6,434 bases of DNA from the NCBI GenBank assembly GCA_017998025.1, contig JAGODW010000090.1, forward strand, positions 1 to 6,434, written 5' to 3'. How positions within the stretch are numbered: position 1 is the first letter of the stretch; every line of letters begins with the position of its first letter. Of the stretch, positions 1-6,194 are shown piece by piece. Source of the stretch: Spirochaetales bacterium. Its GTDB lineage: Bacteria > Spirochaetota > Spirochaetia > DTKZ01. The notes below the pieces were generated by a model. That model was not told the origin of the DNA, ran no database searches, and saw only the letters and a program-made list of their open reading frames with translations. The translations under genes and the position numbers were made by a program.

Positions 1-409
1 CATACTGCCGGGCCGTTTGCACTACAGCCGTATCCAGAAGGCTCCGGTCCAACGCTAACTCAATAGCTTCCCGCGCGGTAAGGGCTTATGGATTGGTAAC
101 ACCGGGTTTATAGGTGATTTCTATAAGGAGGTCCCAATCCGGCAGGATATCCTTTACAGCAGAAGTATCTACATACATCCGTTGAGCGATTGGATCCAGG
201 AAAATCTCTTCCGCAAGATCCGGCAGGAATCCATCCACCCTGTCTATAAGGTACACATCCATCACGGAACACGCCTGGATTACCGGCCCCAGGGCATGAT
301 TTATAGTTTTTAAGGTTCTATGACCTCGACTGTCTAACTCAAGGGACAGACTGGTTAATTCGATTCGCATGGATACCGAAAGACTACACAGAAACAGCAG
401 AGAGTGCAA
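1..409 (-). pseudogene. purL: Phosphoribosylformylglycinamidine synthase (purL-type), 5' part, interrupted by in-frame TAA
   Basis: FGAM synthase converts FGAR to FGAM with glutamine and ATP in cytoplasmic purine synthesis. Seen: the leftward frame reads a PurS-like N-terminal domain (MRIELTSLSLELDSRG, then VMDVYLID and EEIFLDPIAQRMYVD) leading to ITYKPGVTNP, where a TAA lies at 86-88. Directly after it the same frame continues ALTAREAIELALDRSLLD and then AVVQTARQY to the window edge. This looks like an unbroken PurL continuation, so the stop seems to interrupt one gene. The start is uncertain. ATG at 368-370 fits the protein family but has no clear Shine-Dalgarno. TTG at 407-409 has a purine-rich GGGGAAAGGA just upstream and adds 13 residues. 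The stop falls near the PurS/PurL boundary, so a split PurS-like protein is a less likely alternative. Assembly or sequencing error is also possible. The family call comes from remembered motifs; most of the gene lies outside the window. Confidence 0.68.
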
Positions 410-423
410 CTATTCCTTTCCCC

Positions 424-452
424 TTGACCAACTGTGAAAAGAACGCTAGATT
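424..452 (+). promoter_or_regulatory. Sigma-70-type promoter for the EIIA-lysA operon
   Basis: TTGACC at 424-429 (5 of 6 to consensus) and TAGATT at 447-452 (4 of 6) are separated by exactly 17 bases. Transcription would start near 458-460, giving a leader of about 20 bases to the ATG at 478. It is the best promoter match in the window and sits in the divergent gap, pointing at the rightward genes. Prediction from sequence only. Confidence 0.55.
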
Positions 453-455
453 TTA
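450..455 (-). promoter_or_regulatory. Possible -10 element for the leftward purL-type gene
   Basis: On the minus strand these bases read TAAAAT, 5 of 6 to the -10 consensus. Transcription would begin near 440-443, about 32 bases before the TTG at 407-409 and its GGGGAAAGGA. No good -35 is present at the right distance (TATCCT at 473-478). The element overlaps the -10 of the opposing promoter, so the two would compete if both are real. Confidence 0.22.
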
Positions 456-477
456 ACCATAAAATGTGTGTGAGGAT

Positions 478-957
478 ATGAACTATAAACTATTTACCCC
501 CGGAACTGTCGTAATTGAACTTGACAGTACAGATAAATACGAAGCAATCCGGGAATTGATTCGTGCAGCAAAGGTATTTCAGGACATTTCAGATCTAAAA
601 GCGTTTGAACATGCTGTGATAGAACGGGAAAAACTGCAAAGCACAGGCCTGGGGCACGGGGTTGCCTTTGCCCACGGAAGACTTTCTAGCGTTACCTCTT
701 TAAAAGTCGCGCTGGGGATCTCCCGAAAGGGGATCGATTTTGACTCGGTAGATCACCGTCCCGTTCATCTATTGTTTGTATTTGCTACCCATCCTTCCAT
801 GCATATCGACTACCTCTCCTGCCTCTCCTCCCTTGCCCGGATGGTAAAAATGGAGGGATTCCAGGATGAGATCCTCGCCTGTTACGAAGAGACAGAAGTA
901 GAAAACAAACTCTGCGATACCCTTTTCCAGGTTTCCTGTCTGGATCGCGCTTGTTGA
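478..957 (+). CDS. PTS EIIA domain protein (PtsN / fructose-mannitol IIA type)
   Basis: A cytoplasmic single-domain phosphocarrier of the PTS_EIIA_2 family. Members accept phosphate from HPr or NPr on a histidine, and either pass it to an EIIB or act as regulators. Seen (numbering from the ATG at 478, 159 residues, normal for the family): GLGHGVAFAHGR at 57-68 matches the family's G-x-G-x-G-V-A-x-x-H-G signature, with the phospho-accepting His at 66. Then come VALGISRKGIDFDSVDHRP and LLFVFATHP, and HIDYLSCLSSLAR with a second conserved-type His at 109. No EIIB, EIIC or HPr gene is nearby, so a PTS-Ntr-like regulatory role is likelier than sugar uptake; that is inference. GTG at 466 would add four residues but has no Shine-Dalgarno; ATG 478 has GAGG at 472-475, unusually close. 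It heads a probable operon with lysA, 42 bases downstream. It could be named ptsN, but orthology cannot be shown here. Confidence 0.85.
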   Translation: MNYKLFTPGTVVIELDSTDKYEAIRELIRAAKVFQDISDLKAFEHAVIEREKLQSTGLGHGVAFAHGRLSSVTSLKVALGISRKGIDFDSVDHRPVHLLFVFATHPSMHIDYLSCLSSLARMVKMEGFQDEILACYEETEVENKLCDTLFQVSCLDRAC

Positions 958-999
958 TCTTTTTCAGGACTTCCGCTACCATGGCGCAGGACAGGAGAT

Positions 1000-2253
1000 A
1001 TGGATAGTAAATTACCTCCCTTTACTCGAGAATTTGCAGAAACCGTTGCCCAAACGTATCCAACACCTTTCTATCTCTACAATGAAAAAGGAATCCGGGA
1101 AAAGGCACGGGAGTTCAAAAAGGCGTTCACATGGGTCCCCGGCGGATTCAAGAACTTTTTTGCTGTAAAGGCCCTTCCCAATCCTTATATCTTGAAAATT
1201 CTCAGGGAAGAAGGGATGGGAGCGGACTGCAGTTCTTTGCCGGAGCTGCTTCTTGCGGAAAAGGCAGGACTTAAAGGTGAAGAAATTATGTTCACCTCTA
1301 ACGATACCCCTGCTTCAGAGTACGTAAAAGCGAGAGAGCTGGGAGCTATCATTAACCTGGACGATATCACTCATATTGACTTTCTCGAACAATGTGCGGG
1401 ATTTCCAGACCTGATCTGCATGCGGTACAATCCAGGCCCGCTAAAGGGAGGAAATGCAATCATTGGAAAACCGGAAGAGGCTAAGTACGGATTTACCCGC
1501 CCCCAGATCCTGGAAGGGTATGCGGCAGCCCGAAAAAAAGGAGCCCGGCGGTTCGGCCTGCATACGATGGTAGCCTCCAATGAGTTGAACCCCGATTACT
1601 TTGTGGAAACGGCTGTGATCCTCTTTGAACTTGCCGTAGAGATCCTGAAAAAGACAGGGGTGCGGATCGAGTTCGTCAACCTGGGCGGGGGAATCGGTAT
1701 TCCCTACCGGCCGGAACAGAAAGCCGTAGATTTATTCTACGTATCCAAAGGGATTCAAGATGCTTACGACCGGATTATAACACCTAACGGACTTCATCCG
1801 CTTCGGATCGTAATGGAAAACGGCCGGTGTGTTACCGGCCCCCATGGATACTTGATCAGCCGAATCATCCACGAGAAACATACCTATAAACAATACCTGG
1901 GCCTGGATGCCTGTATGGCAAACCTGATGCGGCCCGGCATGTACGGAGCGTACCATCATATTACCGTCCTGGGAAAAGAGAACCTTCCCGCAACAGAGAC
2001 CTACGATGTTACGGGAAGTCTCTGCGAGAATAACGATAAGTTTGCCATCGACCGCAAACTACCTCGTTCCGGCCCGGGAGATCTCATTTGTATCCATGAT
2101 GGCGGAGCCCACGGACACGCCATGGGATTCAACTACAATGGGAAACTTCGGTGTGCCGAACTCCTGGTACGGACCGATGGGACGATCCAGCAGATCCGCC
2201 GGGCAGAAACGGTGCAGGATTACTTTGCTACCCTGGATTTTAGCAGTTTATAG
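1000..2253 (+). CDS. lysA: Diaminopimelate decarboxylase
   Basis: PLP-dependent fold-III decarboxylase that turns meso-diaminopimelate into L-lysine and CO2 in the cytoplasm, the last step of lysine synthesis. Seen in 417 residues, the usual length: an N-terminal alanine-racemase-like barrel with FFAVKALPNP (PLP Lys at 57), GLHTMVASNE (His 188), the phosphate-binding NLGGGIGIPY (228-236 region) and MENGR (Glu 273, Arg 276). The C-terminal beta domain has GSLCENNDKF (Cys 342, Glu 343) and HDGGAHGHAMGFNYNG with Tyr 379. MENGR replaces the commoner EPGR, and GAHG replaces GAYG; I recall both as hallmarks of a widespread LysA subfamily, so activity is expected. Related ornithine/arginine or carboxynorspermidine decarboxylases are less likely because of overall length and the CEN motif. 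ATG 1000 is preceded by AGGAG at 993-997, a tight 2-base spacing. It lies between the EIIA gene and the exported-protein gene, probably co-transcribed. No lysine riboswitch fits in the 42-base gap. Confidence 0.93.
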   Translation: MDSKLPPFTREFAETVAQTYPTPFYLYNEKGIREKAREFKKAFTWVPGGFKNFFAVKALPNPYILKILREEGMGADCSSLPELLLAEKAGLKGEEIMFTSNDTPASEYVKARELGAIINLDDITHIDFLEQCAGFPDLICMRYNPGPLKGGNAIIGKPEEAKYGFTRPQILEGYAAARKKGARRFGLHTMVASNELNPDYFVETAVILFELAVEILKKTGVRIEFVNLGGGIGIPYRPEQKAVDLFYVSKGIQDAYDRIITPNGLHPLRIVMENGRCVTGPHGYLISRIIHEKHTYKQYLGLDACMANLMRPGMYGAYHHITVLGKENLPATETYDVTGSLCENNDKFAIDRKLPRSGPGDLICIHDGGAHGHAMGFNYNGKLRCAELLVRTDGTIQQIRRAETVQDYFATLDFSSL

Positions 2254-2257
2254 GGGG
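2252..2257 (+). promoter_or_regulatory. Ribosome binding site supporting a CTG start at 2264
   Basis: AGGGGG overlaps the lysA stop codon and stands 6 bases before CTG 2264. No ATG, GTG or TTG occurs in this frame between it and the signal-peptide core. The competing start is TTG 2225-2227, inside the end of lysA, with AGGA at 2216-2219 five bases upstream. This site decides between the two readings. Confidence 0.4.
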
Positions 2258-2263
2258 CCGTTT

Positions 2264-3079
2264 CTGAAAACGACTCCTTTCCGATTTAACAACGTTCCTG
2301 GTTGGATTACGTTTCTATCCCTGGTTTTTCTGTGTATTCCAGCATTCTATGGGTCTGCCCTTACCCTGGAGGAGGTGGTTCCTCAGCTTTCCCCGGCAGA
2401 TGCAGCACAGCTTCTTAACAAAGGTGAACTCGTATACTATACTGATGGAGCCCCTGATTTTCGGTATCTCCCTTTCACCCCGCTAAACAGTCGTATACGT
2501 TCCTTTTTTACCGGGTACAGCCCTAATGTTGGAGATGAGGCCTTATTTCTTATTCCCTATTCTTCGCTCAAGAAGGGTTCGCCGATAGAGGACACATTCC
2601 TCCTTTCCCTCTACAACCGTCTTCGGGCCGTAAGCACTTTAAGCGGGATCCAGTACCGGTCCAGCAAGGCAAAAGGGTTGCGGGTTCTTTTCTCCGACGT
2701 GTATGCGATAAGCGACCTTGAATCGAGGAAAAAAATCCCCGATCCCCTTGTACAGACTATCCCTCCGGAAGATGCCTTTCCCGTCCATATACAGGATGCA
2801 AACTTTGGGAGCGAATACTACGAAGTTTCGTACCTCTTTCAGGACAACTGCATCGTATTCGGCCTGAAGAATCTTACCAGTCTGAAATACATATTCCCTG
2901 TGATCAAGGCCGAGAGATTTCGGAGCCAGCTCGTTATCATACCTCTGGAGTCGGATCTTTTGATCTACGGTGTAGCAGCCGTGGAAGCAGGAAGCGTGGT
3001 ACGTTCTATGGTTCACCTTCCCAGCGCCTTCTATAAACGGATTGAGGCCTTAAAAAACTGGTTTGTTGGTGCCCCCTAG
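2264..3079 (+). CDS. Exported protein of unknown function with N-terminal signal peptide
   Basis: Function not recognised. Read from CTG 2264 it has 271 residues: a short basic start (MKTTPFRFNNVPG), a hydrophobic core (WITFLSLVFLCIPAF) and a likely signal peptidase I site after YGSA, so the mature protein begins near LTLEEV and is probably periplasmic or outer-membrane associated. No lipobox cysteine follows the core. The mature part is soluble, with no further membrane span. It is rich in short aliphatic/aromatic strands (GLRVLFSDVYAIS, EVSYLFQDNCIVFGLKNLT, LVIIPLESDLLIYGVAAVEAG), which suggests a mostly beta fold. It resembles conserved spirochaete proteins labelled as a DUF (possibly DUF6675), but that is memory, not a search. 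The start could instead be TTG 2225, overlapping lysA by 29 bases and giving an overlong 24-residue n-region. It ends 4 bases before the convergent sugar transferase gene. Confidence 0.72.
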   Translation: MKTTPFRFNNVPGWITFLSLVFLCIPAFYGSALTLEEVVPQLSPADAAQLLNKGELVYYTDGAPDFRYLPFTPLNSRIRSFFTGYSPNVGDEALFLIPYSSLKKGSPIEDTFLLSLYNRLRAVSTLSGIQYRSSKAKGLRVLFSDVYAISDLESRKKIPDPLVQTIPPEDAFPVHIQDANFGSEYYEVSYLFQDNCIVFGLKNLTSLKYIFPVIKAERFRSQLVIIPLESDLLIYGVAAVEAGSVVRSMVHLPSAFYKRIEALKNWFVGAP

Positions 3080-3083
3080 CCAT

Positions 3084-4463
3084 TTAATAGGCATTTTTAT
3101 TTACGAATCCCTTGATGAAGGTAAGAAAGAGAATTTTAATGTCGAACCAGAGACTCCAGTTGCGGATATAATACAGGTCATACTCAAGCCTCTTTTCAAT
3201 GCTCGTATCTCCCCTCCACCCATTCACCTGCGCCCAGCCGGTTATTCCTCCCTTTACCCGGTGCCGTAGCATATAGGCAGGAATTTTCACCTTAAACTGC
3301 TCAACATACATGGGACGCTCAGGCCGGGGGCCTACCAGACTCATTTCACCTTTTAAAACATTCCATAACTGAGGGAGTTCATCGAGAGAAGTCTTTCGCA
3401 AAAAAGCGCCGATGGGGGTGATCCGGGGATCATCCTTCACCGTCCAACCCTTTTCATTCGAACCATCCTTCAGCTCCCGCATGGAGCGGAACTTCACCAT
3501 ATAGAACCGGTCTCCATCCATCGTCATCCGTTCCTGCTTGTAGAAAACAGGCCCTTTCGAAGTTAGTTTGATGAGGATGGCAATAATCAGAAACAGAGGA
3601 GAGAGGATAACAAGCCCTACAAAGGAAAGAACGATATCCATGAACCTCTTTGCGAGACCCGAAAAAAACCGCTCCTGAGGCTGGTTAATCTTGATGAGCG
3701 GAATCCCCAGGAAATCTTCCACCGTACTGCCGATGAAGTCATACGAAAGGTCGGGCAAGAGAACCAGGGGAGTAACGGTATTGTAGCTTGCTTCCAGCAT
3801 ACTCTTGATTTTGGCAGACTGATCATGGGAGTATCCGATTACCACCAGCTCCGGATGGTACTGATCGGTCAGCTTCAGCAGGTCATCCGCTGGAATCTCG
3901 GGAATATCGAAATGCAAAGCTTTTTCGTTTGAATCGATCCATCCGATGAAGCGGTACCCTAAATCTGGAGCATTCTTTACCAGGGACACATACCGCTCCA
4001 TCTGAGAACCGTTTCCCACCAGGAGAATCGGATGGAGAAGCTTTCCCTTCCAGTACATCGCATACAGGTGATTTCGGTAAAACACCCGGAACAGGACTAC
4101 CAGGAGTTCGCAGAAAACGAGGTACATCAGAATGTGACCCCGAGAAAATCTTATGGAAGCAAAGAAATAGTATAGAACAATGATGGCGATAGTTCCCTGG
4201 AGGATTGCTCCAAAGATGGAAAGCACTTCCTTGTACCAAGGCTGGATCCGAAGAGGTTGGTACAACCGATTCACATGGAAAAAAATCCAGTTCAGGAGAA
4301 CCGCCAGAACTCCCAGCCGGATAAAGGTAATAGCCCACCCCTCGTTATCTTCCCGGAGAATTTGAAACCGTACATAATAGGCCAACAGCCATGCAAGAAA
4401 CGTAGCAACCGCATCCAGGATAAGAAGTTGAAAATAAAATGATTTTCTATATCGTTTTAACAT
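3084..4463 (-). CDS. Polyprenyl-phosphate sugar-phosphate transferase (WbaP/WcaJ type)
   Basis: Inner-membrane enzyme that starts capsule or exopolysaccharide repeat units by moving a hexose-1-phosphate from a UDP-sugar to undecaprenyl phosphate. Seen in 459 residues, the usual length: four N-terminal membrane spans (about 11-30, 45-65, 80-102, 110-127), a Rossmann-like central domain starting HPILLVGNGSQMERYVS (144-160), then the bacterial sugar transferase domain. That domain has AKRFMDIVLS (271-280) leading into the re-entrant membrane helix, GPVFYKQERM, FYMVKFRSM, SLDELPQLWNVLKGEMSLVGPRP (catalytic Asp-Glu pair at 361-362) and GITGWAQVNGWRGDT (406-420). All key residues are present. The full-length layout fits the exopolysaccharide glycosylphosphotransferase group rather than the short PglC form. 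Glucose versus galactose specificity cannot be told. ATG 4461-4463 lies 3 bases after the wzi-like stop, with GAG at 4470-4472 as a weak ribosome site, so translation is probably coupled. Confidence 0.93.
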   Translation of the reverse strand: MLKRYRKSFYFQLLILDAVATFLAWLLAYYVRFQILREDNEGWAITFIRLGVLAVLLNWIFFHVNRLYQPLRIQPWYKEVLSIFGAILQGTIAIIVLYYFFASIRFSRGHILMYLVFCELLVVLFRVFYRNHLYAMYWKGKLLHPILLVGNGSQMERYVSLVKNAPDLGYRFIGWIDSNEKALHFDIPEIPADDLLKLTDQYHPELVVIGYSHDQSAKIKSMLEASYNTVTPLVLLPDLSYDFIGSTVEDFLGIPLIKINQPQERFFSGLAKRFMDIVLSFVGLVILSPLFLIIAILIKLTSKGPVFYKQERMTMDGDRFYMVKFRSMRELKDGSNEKGWTVKDDPRITPIGAFLRKTSLDELPQLWNVLKGEMSLVGPRPERPMYVEQFKVKIPAYMLRHRVKGGITGWAQVNGWRGDTSIEKRLEYDLYYIRNWSLWFDIKILFLTFIKGFVNKNAY

Positions 4464-4466
4464 ACT

Positions 4467-6194
4467 TTACTCGTTCAAAGGTCTATACCGGAGTCCAAAT
4501 ACCACCTGAAAGTCCAGAGCAGTTCTCCCTTTCTCATGACCTTCGTTCCCATTATACACGAAATCGGTCTGGATGAGTACAAGAAATTTCCGGGATACCG
4601 GGTATTCTCCTCCTAACGTAATCCAGTTTTGCACATCCGGAGTACCGGAAGGCGTATCAAGGGCCCAGGCCGGGTCTCCTGTAAGGAAACGGGTGGTAAT
4701 CTCATTTTCCCCCTTAAAAATGAGGGCGTACTCTACGAACATCTTGTATCGTGCCGGAACTTCATATACGATCCTGAGAGAGTTCACTACGGCATCGGGA
4801 CCATACTGATACCCCAGGGGGGTATTCAGAAAATAGTAGTTCTTCTCTCCCAGCACCTCTTTCCGGGATTCGCTGTGCACCCTTCGAGTGGAAAAAAAAC
4901 TCACATACGGGGTTTCCCGAATGTACAACCAGGGATCTGTTTTTACGAACTCATACCCTATCCGTAACCATCCCCCTCCTATCCCCCTCTGGAACTCCAC
5001 CCCTGCCAGATACCCCATCGCATTCGGTTCTTCATCCGTTCCGTAAGAATCTTTTTCAAAGATCGTGGAGAGCTGATCCTGTGCATACTGGGCATAGACG
5101 TATAATCCCGGGAAGGGAACATAATCAACCTCCAACGTCATGAGGGAGTTGGTATACTCTTTCAGGTACAGATTGTGGTAGATCATTAAGGGATTGAACA
5201 CACGAAGGTCCGGGTATTTTCCTCCATATACAATAGACTCATTTACGGTGAGACGCAGGTTCTGGAGGATAGGGAACTCAAGCCGATGGGCTAAGAACAT
5301 TTTAAATTGTTCAGGCTCCGGTTCCGTCTCGTACGGATACGGGGTTCCATCCGGAGCAGTTTCCAGCTGCCAGCTTTCCAACCCTAAGAGAAGAAACGTA
5401 AACTTAAATCGTTCCCACCAGGTGGTAAATCGTAAACCTTCATGGTACAAATCCGCATCGGAAAGAAGGAGGTTTCCCGTTCGTCCGTTTCCCCAGGAAA
5501 GTTTGTCCCGCCCCAGCCATACATTCCAGTGTTCTCCTCCAAAACTGGCTCCTGCCCGATAGGGGATGTTTAAATCAAACTGATACGGGCTGGTAAGGAT
5601 GTTGGTATAGTTATCCGGATCTCCCCCGGCCTGGAAAGGATCTTTCTGTACCGTGAGATCGATATAGAGATCCAGCGCATGGAAGAACACGGCATCCGCC
5701 AGAATCCCCATGATAGGCTTCCGATCTTCCGCCCCATACCCCCAGGTATCGTAGTCTCGATTTGTGTGGAGGTAGGCCTCAGCCTGGATCCGCAAATCCG
5801 GATAGAAGGCAAATCCGCCAGGTTCATCGTATACAGGCTGCTTTTGAATAAACCGGTTTACCTCCTCTTCTGCTGCAGTTCCTGCCTTCCCTCTGGTCCC
5901 GGCTTCCAGGCTGTTCCTCCTGATTCGCCTTAGCTCATTCTCCAGTTCTTCTATCGAAAACGGTACCGAACTGCTCGGCGGGAGAACCCCGGCTTCCAGT
6001 GCCATTCCCCGAAGGTACGGGTACACATCCTCATCCAGAGGTACAATCCGCTGGCCCGGATCCTGCGGGCTTTCTGCAAAGGTCAGGCCCGGCGCAAGGA
6101 GGCTGCCACCCAGTATGGCCCCTGCGGTTAACAGCGCAATACCCCACCCCCCCAGGCCCGCCTTGAAGCAGGAGGACGGAAGAGCTCTATTCAC
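4467..6194 (-). CDS. Wzi-family capsule assembly outer-membrane protein
   Basis: Wzi proteins are outer-membrane beta-barrels that help attach or organise capsular polysaccharide at the cell surface. Seen in 575 residues: a signal peptide (hydrophobic GIALLTAGAILGGSLLAPG, likely cut after TFA at 40); a periplasmic helical segment (about 50-118) starting VPLDEDVYPYLRGMALEAG and including SIEELENELRRIRRNS; then alternating aromatic-rich beta strands to the end. The family-like core VWLGRDKLSWGNGRTGNLLL lies at 225-244. The C-terminal strand TALDFQVVFGLRYRP is barrel-like. It is longer than E. coli Wzi (about 480 residues), mainly through loops such as the acidic YETEPEPEQ (288-296). The start is GTG 6192-6194, well supported by GGAG at 6202-6205 with 7-base spacing. 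That GTG overlaps the stop of the upstream dehydrogenase gene by 4 bases. A generic porin-like barrel is the alternative, but the operon favours capsule function. Confidence 0.82.
   Translation of the reverse strand: MNRALPSSCFKAGLGGWGIALLTAGAILGGSLLAPGLTFAESPQDPGQRIVPLDEDVYPYLRGMALEAGVLPPSSSVPFSIEELENELRRIRRNSLEAGTRGKAGTAAEEEVNRFIQKQPVYDEPGGFAFYPDLRIQAEAYLHTNRDYDTWGYGAEDRKPIMGILADAVFFHALDLYIDLTVQKDPFQAGGDPDNYTNILTSPYQFDLNIPYRAGASFGGEHWNVWLGRDKLSWGNGRTGNLLLSDADLYHEGLRFTTWWERFKFTFLLLGLESWQLETAPDGTPYPYETEPEPEQFKMFLAHRLEFPILQNLRLTVNESIVYGGKYPDLRVFNPLMIYHNLYLKEYTNSLMTLEVDYVPFPGLYVYAQYAQDQLSTIFEKDSYGTDEEPNAMGYLAGVEFQRGIGGGWLRIGYEFVKTDPWLYIRETPYVSFFSTRRVHSESRKEVLGEKNYYFLNTPLGYQYGPDAVVNSLRIVYEVPARYKMFVEYALIFKGENEITTRFLTGDPAWALDTPSGTPDVQNWITLGGEYPVSRKFLVLIQTDFVYNGNEGHEKGRTALDFQVVFGLRYRPLNE

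Noticed and set aside
954..982. TTGATC and TACCAT with 17-base spacing before lysA, as an internal promoter.
   Set aside because: Each box matches only 4 of 6, which is expected often by chance; co-transcription with the EIIA gene explains lysA expression.
1000..2253. MENGR and GAHG in LysA as evidence of an altered or inactive enzyme.
   Set aside because: I recall these as normal features of a widespread LysA subfamily; PLP Lys, Cys-Glu and Tyr positions are intact.
2006..2263. Upstream extension of the exported protein's frame into lysA.
   Set aside because: The sequence there is out of frame with the strongly supported lysA and would bury the signal peptide well inside the protein.
3070..3098. 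Weak inverted repeat (TGCC-CCC-TA with TAGGCA) followed by ATTTTTA between the convergent genes, as a possible terminator.
   Set aside because: The stem needs a 3-base bulge, or shrinks to four pairs with a 9-base loop, and it overlaps both stop codons. Too weak to call.
3617..4442. Open frames on both strands overlapping the sugar transferase gene.
   Set aside because: They are out-of-frame shadows of a clear full-length gene, with low-complexity, non-protein-like composition.
4573..5933. Rightward open frames opposite the wzi-like gene, and a short leftward one inside it.
   Set aside because: No recognisable motifs, no supporting ribosome sites, and complete overlap with a convincing barrel protein gene.
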